Below, piece after piece: positions 49,595-57,868 of a DNA stretch of 64,000 nucleotides. The stretch covers positions 868,001 through 932,000 of the forward strand of contig NZ_CP012266.1 of NCBI RefSeq assembly GCF_001277235.1. The letters are read 5' to 3'. The DNA comes from Cronobacter dublinensis subsp. dublinensis LMG 23823 (GTDB taxonomy: Bacteria > Pseudomonadota > Gammaproteobacteria > Enterobacterales > Enterobacteriaceae). Every line of letters starts with the position of its first letter. The stretch's first letter is position 1. A model generated the notes under the pieces. That model saw nothing but the letters and a program-made list of their open reading frames with translations. It was not told where the DNA came from and made no database searches. The translations under genes were made by a program, and so were the position numbers.

Positions 49595-50472
49595 ATCTGC
49601 TCGCTCAGGAAGTCGATGAAGCTCCTGATGCGTGTACTGACCGCGCGATCGCTGTAATACACCGCGCTAAAAGGCATCTCTACCGGCAGGCGGTACTCCG
49701 CCAGTAATTCGACCAGTTCTCCACGTTCAATCTCTTTATCAATCATGTAATCCGACAGGCAGGCAATGCCGTTACCGGTCAGGCATAGCTGCTTGAGCGT
49801 CTCGCCGCTGTTCGATGTCATCCCCGGCGCAATGTCCAGCAACTGCCCGTCTTCACAGGCGACCGGCCAGGTATTAAGCGTAACCGGCTCTGTAAAGCCC
49901 AGACAAACATGCGTTTTGAGATCGCAGATAGTGGTGGGCATGCCGTGGTGCTCAAGGTAATCGGGCGCCGCAACAATTTTGCGATAGCTGGTAAAGAGCG
50001 GCCTTGCCCGCAGGCTGGAATCGGTCAGCGTTCCCGCCCGAATAGCCACATCCACTTTACGCTCGATGAGATTAATAAACGTCTCAGAGGAAACGAGTGA
50101 GAGTGTGACCTCCGGGTAGCGCTCGCGAAAAGGCTTAATCATCGGCATCAGCAAATGCAGGATAACCGGCGTGGCGGCATCGATTCGCAGCAGCCCGCGT
50201 GGCGTTTGTCGGCTTTCCATCAGTTCGGTTTCGGCTGCTCCCATTTCCTGTAACACCAGTTGGACGCGGCGGAAATAACGTTCACCTTCTTCCGTCAGGC
50301 TCAACTGGCGCGTTGTACGGTTAAGCAAACTGACGCCGAGCTTCATCTCAAGTTTTTTTACGGCCCGGCTGACGGCTGAATTCGCGAGATTTAGCTGCTC
50401 CGCCGCCCGGCTAAAGCTTCCGCTTTCCACCACCGCAACGAAGATAATCAGTTCATCAGAAGAGGCTTTCAT
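49585..50472 (-). CDS. yafC: LysR-type transcriptional regulator YafC
   Basis: YafC is a LysR-type regulator with an N-terminal winged helix-turn-helix (about 1-60: GSFSRAAEQLNLANSAVSRA) and a periplasmic-binding-like effector domain from about 90. Its targets and ligand are unknown. It has 295 residues against 304 in E. coli because the C-terminus ends early (SEQIKK). The last codons ATA AAA AAA TAG come from the dkgB terminator. The gene is convergent with dkgB. Confidence 0.94.
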   Translation of the reverse strand: MKASSDELIIFVAVVESGSFSRAAEQLNLANSAVSRAVKKLEMKLGVSLLNRTTRQLSLTEEGERYFRRVQLVLQEMGAAETELMESRQTPRGLLRIDAATPVILHLLMPMIKPFRERYPEVTLSLVSSETFINLIERKVDVAIRAGTLTDSSLRARPLFTSYRKIVAAPDYLEHHGMPTTICDLKTHVCLGFTEPVTLNTWPVACEDGQLLDIAPGMTSNSGETLKQLCLTGNGIACLSDYMIDKEIERGELVELLAEYRLPVEMPFSAVYYSDRAVSTRIRSFIDFLSEQIKK

Positions 50473-50776
50473 TGTTGCTCCAAAGGCAAAATTGTATCCA
50501 GACTTTGCTTATTTTTGTTATTTAACCACAGCGCTACGCTGTACGTCATTAATAACGCCGCAGGAAGTGAAACCTGTCGCACGCATGGCTTTGCCTTCGG
50601 CGCTCTTACGACAGACACGGCTGCGCATATGTCTTAAGCCCGCTCGATTTTCGGGAGTGCTTTACGCAGTCACGCCTTCGGCTTTCCCACGGCCATTGCA
50701 TCTGTGAGCTAAAATCCCTATAACGGGTAAAGGTCGCTTATCTTGCGAACACATCTACAGGGGTTAGCAGCGAAAC
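50473..50776 (+). other. Intergenic region between yafC and yafD
   Basis: These 304 bases lie between divergent genes and should hold both promoters. I see two inverted repeats: ACAGCG/CGCTGT (50528-50542) and CTGTCG/CGACAG (50574-50614). A 71-codon open frame at 50492-50707 lacks a convincing start and I recognise nothing in it. No known repeat family or RNA is apparent. Confidence 0.4.
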
Positions 50777-51580
50777 GTGCGAAAAAATACTTATGCCATG
50801 CGCTATGTCGCCGGTCAGCCAGCAGAACGCATTCTGGCGCCAGGATCGTTTGCGAGTATAGGGAAGGCATTGCCCGCCGGAGCCCCCTTGCCTGGAGACG
50901 GCTCGCTCAGAGTGCTGGTCTGGAATATCTTCAAACAGCAACGCGCTGAATGGCTGTCTGTCCTGCAAAATTTCGGTAAGGAAGCGCACCTGGTGCTCTT
51001 ACAGGAGGCGCAGACGACGCCTGAGCTGGTGAGATTCGCCACGACCAACTATCTGGCGGCCGATCAGGTGCCCGCCTTTGTGCTGCCGCAACACCCGTCA
51101 GGCGTGATGACGCTCTCTGCCGCCCATCCGGTGTATTGCTGCCCGCTGCGCGAGCGTGAGCCTATCCTGCGTCTGTCTAAATCCGCGCTGGTGACGGTCT
51201 ATCCGCTGCCGGACGGTCGTTTGCTGATGGTGGTAAACATTCATGCGGTTAATTTCAGTCTCGGGGTCGATGTCTACAGTAAACAGCTGGGGCCCATCGG
51301 CGATCAGATTGGCCACCATAGCGGTCCGGTGATCATGGCGGGTGATTTCAACGCCTGGAGCCGCCCGAGAATGAACGCGCTTTACCGCTTCGCGCGTGAA
51401 ATGTCGCTGCGTGAAGTGCGCTTTACCGATGACCAGCGCCGCCGCGCGTTCGGTCGCCCGCTCGATTTCGTGTTTTATCGCGGTCTGGCCGTCCAGGAAG
51501 CTTCCGTGCTGGTGACCCGCGCCTCCGATCACAACCCGCTACTCGTCGAATTCAGTCCCGGCAAACCTGAGCAGAAGTAA
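50777..51580 (+). CDS. yafD: YafD, endonuclease/exonuclease/phosphatase family protein
   Basis: The protein belongs to the DNase I-like metallophosphoesterase fold. Segments LVWNIFKQQ, LLQEAQTT, MAGDFNAW and the final SDHNPLLVEF match the metal and catalytic motifs of that family. The physiological substrate is unknown. It has 267 residues against 266 in E. coli. Translation starts at GTG 50777 (MRKNTYAMRYVAGQ), as matched to E. coli; ATG 50798 is a shorter alternative. Confidence 0.93.
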   Translation: MRKNTYAMRYVAGQPAERILAPGSFASIGKALPAGAPLPGDGSLRVLVWNIFKQQRAEWLSVLQNFGKEAHLVLLQEAQTTPELVRFATTNYLAADQVPAFVLPQHPSGVMTLSAAHPVYCCPLREREPILRLSKSALVTVYPLPDGRLLMVVNIHAVNFSLGVDVYSKQLGPIGDQIGHHSGPVIMAGDFNAWSRPRMNALYRFAREMSLREVRFTDDQRRRAFGRPLDFVFYRGLAVQEASVLVTRASDHNPLLVEFSPGKPEQK

Positions 51581-51650
51581 GGGGTGTCAGGTCTGCCGTT
51601 GGGCAGACCCTGTGCCTGCCCTTTCTTTTACTCAACGCAAGGACATAACA

Positions 51651-52421
51651 ATGGCAACACACTCTCATCACGACAACGTAGAAAAACAGTTTGGCTCCCA
51701 GGCGAAAGCCTATTTAACCAGCCAGGTACATGCGACGGGACGGGATCTTCTGCACCTGCGCGAGCGTCTGTCGGCGTTCCCGCAGGCGCGGGTGCTCGAT
51801 CTCGGTTGCGGGGCAGGGCACGCCAGCTTTGCCGCCGCAGAGCAGGTGCGAGAAGTTGTCGCGTATGACTTATCCTCCTCCATGCTGGCAGTGGTGGCGG
51901 AGGCGGCGCGCGAGCGTGGTTTCAGTCATCTTTCGACATGTCAGGGATATGCGGAGTCATTGCCGTTTGACGCAGAGAGCTTTGATATCGTGATAAGCCG
52001 CTATTCGGCGCACCACTGGCATGACGTGGGCCTCGCGCTGCGCGAGATCAAGCGTGTGCTGAAGCCGGGTGGCACGGTCATCATGATGGATATTCTGTCG
52101 CCCGGTCATCCGGTACTGGATATCTGGCTGCAGACCGTCGAAGCGCTGCGCGATACCTCGCACGTTCGTAACTACGCCAGCGGTGAGTGGTTGCAGATGT
52201 TTAACCAGGCGGGGCTTATTACGCGCGATGTCGGCACCGACCGGCTGGAGCTTGAGTTCAGCAGCTGGATTGCGCGCATGCGCACGCCCGACGTACTGGC
52301 GCAGGCGATCCGTGCTTATCAGCACAGCGCGTCAGCCGAGGTACGGCGCTATTTTACGCTGCAGGACGACGGTTCGTTCACCAGCGATACGATAATGATT
52401 GAAGCAGGGAAAGCCGCTTAA
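51651..52421 (+). CDS. yafE: SAM-dependent methyltransferase YafE
   Basis: This is a class I methyltransferase with the SAM-binding motif VLDLGCGAGHASFA near residue 48 and the motif II-like FDIVISRYSAHHW. Similar proteins include UbiE and BioC, but the substrate is unknown. I start at ATG 51651 (MATHSHHDNVEKQFG) behind AAGGA, giving 256 residues. The ORF continues upstream to 51612 without support. The full N-terminal region is present, whereas the E. coli K-12 entry I recall is annotated shorter. Confidence 0.9.
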   Translation: MATHSHHDNVEKQFGSQAKAYLTSQVHATGRDLLHLRERLSAFPQARVLDLGCGAGHASFAAAEQVREVVAYDLSSSMLAVVAEAARERGFSHLSTCQGYAESLPFDAESFDIVISRYSAHHWHDVGLALREIKRVLKPGGTVIMMDILSPGHPVLDIWLQTVEALRDTSHVRNYASGEWLQMFNQAGLITRDVGTDRLELEFSSWIARMRTPDVLAQAIRAYQHSASAEVRRYFTLQDDGSFTSDTIMIEAGKAA

Positions 52422-52432
52422 CGCGGAAAAAG

Positions 52433-52462
52433 AAAAAGGCACCGGGGGAATCGGTGCCTTTT
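52433..52462 (+). terminator. Bidirectional terminator between yafE and mltD
   Basis: AAGGCACCG (52436-52444) pairs with CGGTGCCTT (52452-52460), with T and A tracts on the two sides. It serves the convergent genes yafE and mltD. Confidence 0.88.
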
Positions 52463-52482
52463 CATAAGACTGCGGCTGTCTG

Positions 52483-53856
52483 TCAGGAATCGGGCGTCGA
52501 ACTGTTCTTCACAAACAGGGTGATTTGATCGCCCGGTTGCAGATTGTCCGTATCGCTATTCCAGCGCAACACATCCTTGATGTTAACGCCGTGACGCTTA
52601 GCTATGCTTGAGAGCGAATCGCCCTTGCGCACTTTATAGGTGATGCTGTCGCTGTTGCTCGCCAGCTCGCCTGAGCTGCTGACGGTGCCAACGGACAACG
52701 TCTGGCCTGGTTTCAGCTTCGCGCCGCGCAGATTATTCCAGCGCTGCAAATCTTTGGTGCTGACGTTCATTCGTGCGGCGATCGCCGAAAGCGTATCGCC
52801 GGAACGCACTTTATAGGTCCGCGCAGACAGTGAGTTATCTGCGACCAGCGTCGGCTGAACCGCAGCAATTTCACCGGCTGCCAGAGACGTGCGCAACTGC
52901 TGCGCATGCTTCTGCGGAACCATCACGTACTGCGGCCCGCTGTCGCCAAGGGTTGAACCCTTAACGCCTGCGTTGAAGGTTTTCAGCTTATTCACTGAAA
53001 TCCCGGCCATTTCCGCCAGCTGTTCCATTTCCACCGGATTATTCACTTTCACGCGAGCCAGCGCGCGGCTTTCATCCGTTGTCGGTAAACGCACCCCATA
53101 CCTTTTGCTGTTTTTGAGTATGTCACTCAGCGCCAGCATTTTCGGCACGTAAATTTTGGTTTCCTGTGGCAGTGAGAGCGACCAAAAATCCGTGGGCATG
53201 CCACGTGCTTTATTCGCTTTCATTGCCTTCAATACACGACCTTCGCCGCTGTTATAGGCTGCGACAGTCAGTAACCAGTCGCCGTCAAACATACGGTTCA
53301 GACGTTGCATCATGTTCAGTGCGGCAGTTGTTGACGCCACCACATCACGACGCGCGTCGTAATTCCGGGTCTGTTTTAAACCATAATTCCGCCCCGTGCT
53401 CGGAACAATCTGCCAGATGCCTGCGGCATTCGCGCCAGATGTCGCGTGGGGGTTAAAAGCGCTCTCCACTATGGGTAGTAGTACCAGTTCCATTGGCATA
53501 TTACGTTTCTTAATCTGCCCGGCTATCCAGTACATATACGGCTCTGCCCGTAAAGTTACATCGTGGAGATAGCTCTTATTACTCAAATACTTCTGTTTTT
53601 GTTCGCGGATCCGGTCATTTTCCGGAATCCCCATCTTTAGCTCGTCGCCAATGAAAGTCCACAGGTCCTGATCTTGCGCGAGGAACGTTCCATCATCCAT
53701 CCACCGCGCAGAAGCCGCTCGACCAGCGAACTTTCCTGCTTCCCCTTGACCAGCCGCAGAAAGGCTCTGTGCATGCTGTTGGACGCTGCCGTCGTGTTGC
53801 GACGCCTGGCACCCCACAAGCAGGACAGAGGCGAGTAAGATCGCTTTTGCCTTCAT
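52483..53856 (-). CDS. mltD: Membrane-bound lytic murein transglycosylase D
   Basis: MltD cleaves peptidoglycan glycan strands to 1,6-anhydromuropeptides. A lipobox LVGC puts the lipidated Cys at 16. The transglycosylase (SLT) domain spans about 105-260 with catalytic E131 in LLPIVESAFNPHATSG. Two LysM domains lie at about 345-388 and 407-450 (YKVRSGDTLSAIA and YKVRKGDSLSSIA). It has 457 residues against 452; the extra residues lie in the variable stretch after the lipobox. Confidence 0.97.
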   Translation of the reverse strand: MKAKAILLASVLLVGCQASQHDGSVQQHAQSLSAAGQGEAGKFAGRAASARWMDDGTFLAQDQDLWTFIGDELKMGIPENDRIREQKQKYLSNKSYLHDVTLRAEPYMYWIAGQIKKRNMPMELVLLPIVESAFNPHATSGANAAGIWQIVPSTGRNYGLKQTRNYDARRDVVASTTAALNMMQRLNRMFDGDWLLTVAAYNSGEGRVLKAMKANKARGMPTDFWSLSLPQETKIYVPKMLALSDILKNSKRYGVRLPTTDESRALARVKVNNPVEMEQLAEMAGISVNKLKTFNAGVKGSTLGDSGPQYVMVPQKHAQQLRTSLAAGEIAAVQPTLVADNSLSARTYKVRSGDTLSAIAARMNVSTKDLQRWNNLRGAKLKPGQTLSVGTVSSSGELASNSDSITYKVRKGDSLSSIAKRHGVNIKDVLRWNSDTDNLQPGDQITLFVKNSSTPDS

Positions 53857-53927
53857 GTGTGTGTCAATAGTTGCTTAAAAGACGAGCAATAATAACGGCG
53901 AAGCTTCCCGAATACAAGCAAGAATTT

Positions 53928-54683
53928 TTAGAAGTTATCTTTCTTTGACCTTAACCATGCAAATCTCTCTTCAGGAGGAGACAACCGCAGGTCTGGATTA
54001 ATTTTATTAATTAAATCATCATCTTCCATACGAAGGTAAAGATTTATTTGGCGCTCATTTTTAAGAATTGAGGGGAGTGTTTTTTGATTTTTTGCACGTA
54101 ACTCATTAACTTCTCGATAATATTGGGTTAAAACCGGATCGTCAGGCAAAATAGCCACTAAAAACTTAAGATTGCTTAATGTGTACTCGTGAGCGCAGCA
54201 AATAAGGGTTTCATCGGGCAGGGCATTTATTTTCTGGAAGGATTGATACATCTGCTTCGGCGTACCTTCAAACAGACGTCCACAGCCAGCGGAAAACATC
54301 GTGTCACCACAGAACAGATAAGGGAAACTGAAATATGAGAAATGTCCTAAAGTGTGACCTGGCGTCGCCAATGCGAGGAATTCACAGCCCAGAATGTTGA
54401 ACTTCTCGCCCTCGTTGACTATAACTTGCGCGCCTTTGCTGCGGGTTTCTTCAGGCCCGTAAACGACGATATCAGGAAAACGCGTCACTAAGGCTTTCAC
54501 CCCGCCGGTATGATCGTGATGATGATGCGTCAGTAAAATCGCCACCGGCTGCCACTGGTTTTCTTCTATGGCGTGCAACACCGGTTCCGCCTCGCCAGGG
54601 TCGACAATCAGGCACTGGCCGTCTTCATTATTCAACACCCAGATGTAGTTATCCTCTAAAGCAGGAATACTGTTAAGATTCAT
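53928..54683 (-). CDS. gloB: Hydroxyacylglutathione hydrolase (glyoxalase II)
   Basis: GloB hydrolyses S-lactoylglutathione to lactate and glutathione in methylglyoxal detoxification. The metallo-beta-lactamase motif is THHHHDH with H53, H55, D57 and H58; further ligands lie in TPGHTLGH and FCGDTMF. The C-terminal HAGH domain binds the glutathione moiety. The 251 residues equal the E. coli length. Bases 54001-54180, coding for about residues 168-227, are only about 31% G+C by hand count, far below the neighbours. The ATG is 32 bases from the divergent yafS start. Confidence 0.96.
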   Translation of the reverse strand: MNLNSIPALEDNYIWVLNNEDGQCLIVDPGEAEPVLHAIEENQWQPVAILLTHHHHDHTGGVKALVTRFPDIVVYGPEETRSKGAQVIVNEGEKFNILGCEFLALATPGHTLGHFSYFSFPYLFCGDTMFSAGCGRLFEGTPKQMYQSFQKINALPDETLICCAHEYTLSNLKFLVAILPDDPVLTQYYREVNELRAKNQKTLPSILKNERQINLYLRMEDDDLINKINPDLRLSPPEERFAWLRSKKDNF

Positions 54684-54715
54684 AAATCACCTCTTATGCG
54701 TTACGGAAGGTAGTG

Positions 54716-55432
54716 ATGAAACCGGCAAGGACACCCGCGACATTCAGCGCACCGGCCCACTGGGATGCGTTTGCCTGGGGCGATAATTACCGCGCGACGC
54801 TTGAGCGGGAACTCCAGCCCTGGCTTGGGAAAATGTATGGCTTTCATTTGCTTAAGATAGGCAATCTGAGCGCGGAGATAAACACCGGGGCCTGCGCTAT
54901 TTCCCATCAGGTCAATATTGCGCTGCAAGGCGATGGGCTGCAGGTGCAGGGCGATCCGTTGCATCTGCCGTTTGCCGCGAAATCCGTTGATGCCTGCCTG
55001 CTGGCGCATACGCTGCCGTGGTGTACCGATCCGCATCAGATGCTCAACGAAGCAGATCGGGTGCTGATTGACGATGGCTGGCTCATCATGACCAGTTTTA
55101 ATCCGCTCAGCCTGCTGGGAGCCGCTAAGCTCCTGCCGTTCGTTCGCAAACGCGCGCCGGTGAACAGCCGCATGTTTACCCTGATGCGCCAGATGGACTG
55201 GCTGTCGCTGCTTAACTTCGAGCTGCTTTATTATAACCGCTGCCAGGTGCTGCCGTGGTGCCGGCAGGGCGGCAAAATGCTGACGAAACATCTGCCTGCG
55301 CTGGGCTGTTTGCAGGTTATGGTGGCGCGTAAGCGCACCATCCCGCTGACTATCAATCCATTAATGAAGCCCCGCGCCCGTACGCAGCTACGCCCGGCGG
55401 TCGGCGCCACGCGCCAGTATCGTAAACCTTAA
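54716..55432 (+). CDS. yafS: Putative methyltransferase YafS
   Basis: This 238-residue protein matches E. coli YafS (240), a methyltransferase-like protein of unknown substrate. The region DPLHLPFAAKSVDACLLAHT is the motif II area of class I SAM enzymes, but the N-terminal glycine-rich motif is degenerate. I start at ATG 54716 with GGAAGG five bases upstream; a GTG directly before it is an alternative. Its stop overlaps the convergent rnhA stop by four bases. Confidence 0.9.
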   Translation: MKPARTPATFSAPAHWDAFAWGDNYRATLERELQPWLGKMYGFHLLKIGNLSAEINTGACAISHQVNIALQGDGLQVQGDPLHLPFAAKSVDACLLAHTLPWCTDPHQMLNEADRVLIDDGWLIMTSFNPLSLLGAAKLLPFVRKRAPVNSRMFTLMRQMDWLSLLNFELLYYNRCQVLPWCRQGGKMLTKHLPALGCLQVMVARKRTIPLTINPLMKPRARTQLRPAVGATRQYRKP

Positions 55433-55905
55433 CTGGCTGCGGTTTCCGGCTGATAACCGGTGTCTTCAAGCGTGGGCGCCATAGCGGCCGCGCGCGCCAG
55501 TTCGTCGCAGCGTTCGTTTTCCGGATGACCGGCGTGGCCTTTGACCCATTCCCATTTAATCTCGTGCTGGCCCAGCGCCGTATCCAGCCGCTGCCATAAA
55601 TCGACATTTTTAACCGGCTTCTTGTCGGCGGTTTTCCAGCCGCGCTTTTTCCAGTTATGGATCCACTGCGTAATGCCCTGGCGCACATACTGACTGTCGG
55701 TGCTGAGCGTCACAATACAGTGCTCGCGCAGCGCCTCCAGCGATACAATCGCCGCCATCAGTTCCATACGGTTATTGGTCGTCAGGCGATAGCCGGCGCT
55801 GAAGGTGCGCTCATGCTGTTTGTAACGCAGGATCGCGCCATAACCGCCCGGCCCCGGATTGCCGAGACAAGATCCATCGGTGAAAATTTCTACCTGTTTA
55901 CGCAT
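55429..55905 (-). CDS. rnhA: Ribonuclease HI
   Basis: RNase HI degrades RNA in RNA-DNA hybrids. Catalytic residues are at the E. coli positions: D10 (IFTDGSCLG), E48 (NRMELM), D70 (LSTDSQ), with H124 (KGHAGHP) and D134. I start at ATG 55905 (MRKQVEIFTD), giving 158 residues against 155, with a slightly different tail. The ORF continues upstream to 56004 but has no homology there. It diverges from dnaQ with 52 bases between starts. Confidence 0.97.
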   Translation of the reverse strand: MRKQVEIFTDGSCLGNPGPGGYGAILRYKQHERTFSAGYRLTTNNRMELMAAIVSLEALREHCIVTLSTDSQYVRQGITQWIHNWKKRGWKTADKKPVKNVDLWQRLDTALGQHEIKWEWVKGHAGHPENERCDELARAAAMAPTLEDTGYQPETAAS

Positions 55906-55957
55906 CTCTGGTAGACTTCCTGTGAGTAAAAAGCCAAGTCTGACATAAACGAGCGCT

Positions 55958-56689
55958 ATGAGCACAGCTATTACACGACAGATCGTTCTGGATACCGAAA
56001 CCACCGGTATGAACCAGATAGGCGCCCATTATGAAGGGCACCGCATTATTGAGATCGGTGCGGTCGAAGTGATTAACCGTCGCCTGACCGGCAATAACTT
56101 TCACGTCTACCTCAAGCCCGACCGGCTGGTGGACCCGGAAGCCTTTATGGTTCACGGGATCTCCGATGAGTTTTTACTCAATAAACCGGTTTTTGGCGAT
56201 GTGGTGGACGATTTTCTCGATTACATCCGTGGCGCTGAGCTGGTCATCCATAACGCGTCGTTCGATATCGGCTTTATGGATTACGAATTCGGCATGCTCA
56301 ATCGCGGCATTCCGAAAACCGAAACATTCTGCAAAATCACCGATAGCCTGGCGATGGCCCGTAAGATGTTCCCGGGCAAGCGCAACAGCCTCGATGCATT
56401 ATGTTCGCGTTATGAAATAGACAACACCAAGCGTACGCTGCACGGCGCATTGCTCGACTCCCAAATTCTGGCGGAAGTCTATCTGGCGATGACCGGCGGG
56501 CAGACGTCCATTGCGTTCGCGATGGAAGGGGATGGGCAGCAACAGCAGGGCGACACCGGCATTCAGCGCGTGGTGCGTCAGGCATCGCGCCTTAAGGTCG
56601 TTCGGGCCTGTGATGAAGAGCTGGCGGCGCATGAGTCACGTCTCGATCTGGTGCAGAAAAAGGGCGGCAGCTGCCTCTGGCGCGCGTGA
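55958..56689 (+). CDS. dnaQ: DNA polymerase III epsilon subunit (proofreading exonuclease)
   Basis: Epsilon is the 3'-5' proofreader of the replicase. The 243 residues equal the E. coli length. The DEDDh exonuclease motifs are visible: D12 and E14 (VLDTETTG), Asp in HNASFDIGF near 103, and H162 with D167 in LHGALLDSQ. The clamp-binding segment GQTSIAFAM near 182 and the C-terminal alpha-binding tail (KKGGSCLWRA) are intact. Its partner DnaE is at 23391. Confidence 0.98.
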   Translation: MSTAITRQIVLDTETTGMNQIGAHYEGHRIIEIGAVEVINRRLTGNNFHVYLKPDRLVDPEAFMVHGISDEFLLNKPVFGDVVDDFLDYIRGAELVIHNASFDIGFMDYEFGMLNRGIPKTETFCKITDSLAMARKMFPGKRNSLDALCSRYEIDNTKRTLHGALLDSQILAEVYLAMTGGQTSIAFAMEGDGQQQQGDTGIQRVVRQASRLKVVRACDEELAAHESRLDLVQKKGGSCLWRA

Positions 56690-56764
56690 GTACGCTGAAA
56701 ACGCTGACAAAATCGCCTTGCGGGCGATTTTTAAAGCAAACGATTCGAAATGTGAGAAAAACCG

Positions 56765-56793
56765 TTGACGGCTCCAGGGGCAGCCCGTAATAT
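56765..56793 (+). promoter_or_regulatory. Promoter of the free-standing tRNA-Asp gene
   Basis: TTGACG (56765-56770) and TAATAT (56788-56793) are separated by 17 bases. A C-rich discriminator (TCGCCCC) follows, and the tRNA begins 29 bases after the -10. Confidence 0.8.
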
Positions 56794-56821
56794 TCGCCCC
56801 GTTCCCCAGGGAACACAACGC

Positions 56822-56898
56822 GGAGCGGTAGTTCAGTCGGTTAGAATACCTGCCTGTCACGCAGGGGGTCGCGGGTTCGAGTCCCGTCCGTTCCGCCA
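56822..56898 (+). tRNA. aspV: tRNA-Asp (anticodon GTC)
   Basis: The 77 bases are identical to the tRNA-Asp at 48531, with anticodon GTC at 56856-56858 and encoded CCA. Its position after dnaQ corresponds to aspV of E. coli. No integrase or foreign DNA follows it. Confidence 0.98.
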
Positions 56899-56906
56899 CT
56901 ATTCAG

Positions 56907-56940
56907 AAAGCCCGAATCAGCAATGATTCGGGCTTTCGTC
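56907..56940 (+). terminator. Terminator of aspV
   Basis: A perfect 12-pair stem, AAAGCCCGAATC (56907-56918) with GATTCGGGCTTT (56925-56936), ends the transcript. The U tract is within the stem end and short. Confidence 0.85.
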
Positions 56941-56990
56941 ATTTCAGCGCCCATGAAATCAACGGGCCGTCTTTCAGCAGCCCCTGACTG

Positions 56991-57761
56991 TCACCCGAGC
57001 GTAAACGGGTCGGCGTCCTGCCAGGCGGGGAATTTTTCGCGATAGTCGTTCAGCGACTCCAGAGACAGCTCCGCTTCCAGACGAACCGCCTGATGCGCGT
57101 CGCTTGCGGCGATAATTTCACCCTGCGGATTAATGATGCGGCTGTCGCCGCGGTAGTGATGGCCGTTGCCGTCGCTCCCCACCCGGTTGCAGCCAGCGAC
57201 ATACGCCTGATTCTCGATAGCGCGCGCCGTCAGCAGCGCCTGCCAGTGCAGGGCGCGCGGGGCAGGCCAGTTCGCTACGTAAAGAGCCAGGTCGTAATCA
57301 TTACGGTTGCGCGACCAGACCGGGAAGCGCAGGTCGTAACAGACCAGCGGCAGAATGCGCCAGCCGCGCCATTGCACGATAATCCGCGTGTTGCCCGCCA
57401 CATAATGCTGATGCTCGTCGGCCATGCGGAACAGGTGACGTTTGTCGTAGCGGTGCACCGCGCCATGCGGCTCGATCAGCAGAAAACGGTTCACCGGGCC
57501 GCGCTCGGTTTGTAGCGCCGCGCTGCCTGCCACCATCGCGTTCGTCTGACGCGCTTTTTCCTGCATCCAGGCGACGACGGTTTCTTCCGGGAGCGACGCC
57601 TGCGCGGCTTCCATCGCGAAGCCGGTAGTAAACATCTCCGGCAGCACAATGAGATCCCGTCCCTGCACCTTTTCCAGCAAGATGTCGAAATGGCGCAGGT
57701 TGGCGGGCCCGTCCATCCAGGTCAGCGACTGCTGCAGCAGTGAAATTTTCAAACCAGACAC
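56991..57761 (-). CDS. yafV: Nitrilase-family omega-amidase YafV
   Basis: YafV is a carbon-nitrogen hydrolase that in E. coli acts as an omega-amidase on alpha-ketoglutaramate-type substrates. The catalytic triad is E42 (VLPEMFTTGFAM), K107 (RYDKRHLF) and C141 (LVCYDLRFP). The 256 residues equal the E. coli length. Translation starts at GTG 57761 behind GGGGGAG. E. coli K-12 carries ivy between this gene and fadE; it is absent here. Confidence 0.95.
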   Translation of the reverse strand: MSGLKISLLQQSLTWMDGPANLRHFDILLEKVQGRDLIVLPEMFTTGFAMEAAQASLPEETVVAWMQEKARQTNAMVAGSAALQTERGPVNRFLLIEPHGAVHRYDKRHLFRMADEHQHYVAGNTRIIVQWRGWRILPLVCYDLRFPVWSRNRNDYDLALYVANWPAPRALHWQALLTARAIENQAYVAGCNRVGSDGNGHHYRGDSRIINPQGEIIAASDAHQAVRLEAELSLESLNDYREKFPAWQDADPFTLG

Positions 57762-57828
57762 GTTCAGACTCCCCCGTCATTGGCAACTCAGGTCACTTTA
57801 TCATGCGCGCGACAGGATGCGAGGCAAT

Positions 57829-57857
57829 AAAAAACCCCGCCGGAGCGAGGTTTTTTT
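57829..57857 (-). terminator. Terminator of fadE
   Basis: CCCCGC (57835-57840) pairs with GCGAGG (57845-57850), with one C-A mismatch, around CGGA. Six A on the left and seven T on the right make it usable in both directions, but here it ends fadE. Confidence 0.82.
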
Positions 57858-57868
57858 ACGCAGAATGA

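Noticed and set aside
50492..50707. A 71-codon plus-strand frame between yafC and yafD
   Set aside because: It has no good ribosome site or recognisable motif.
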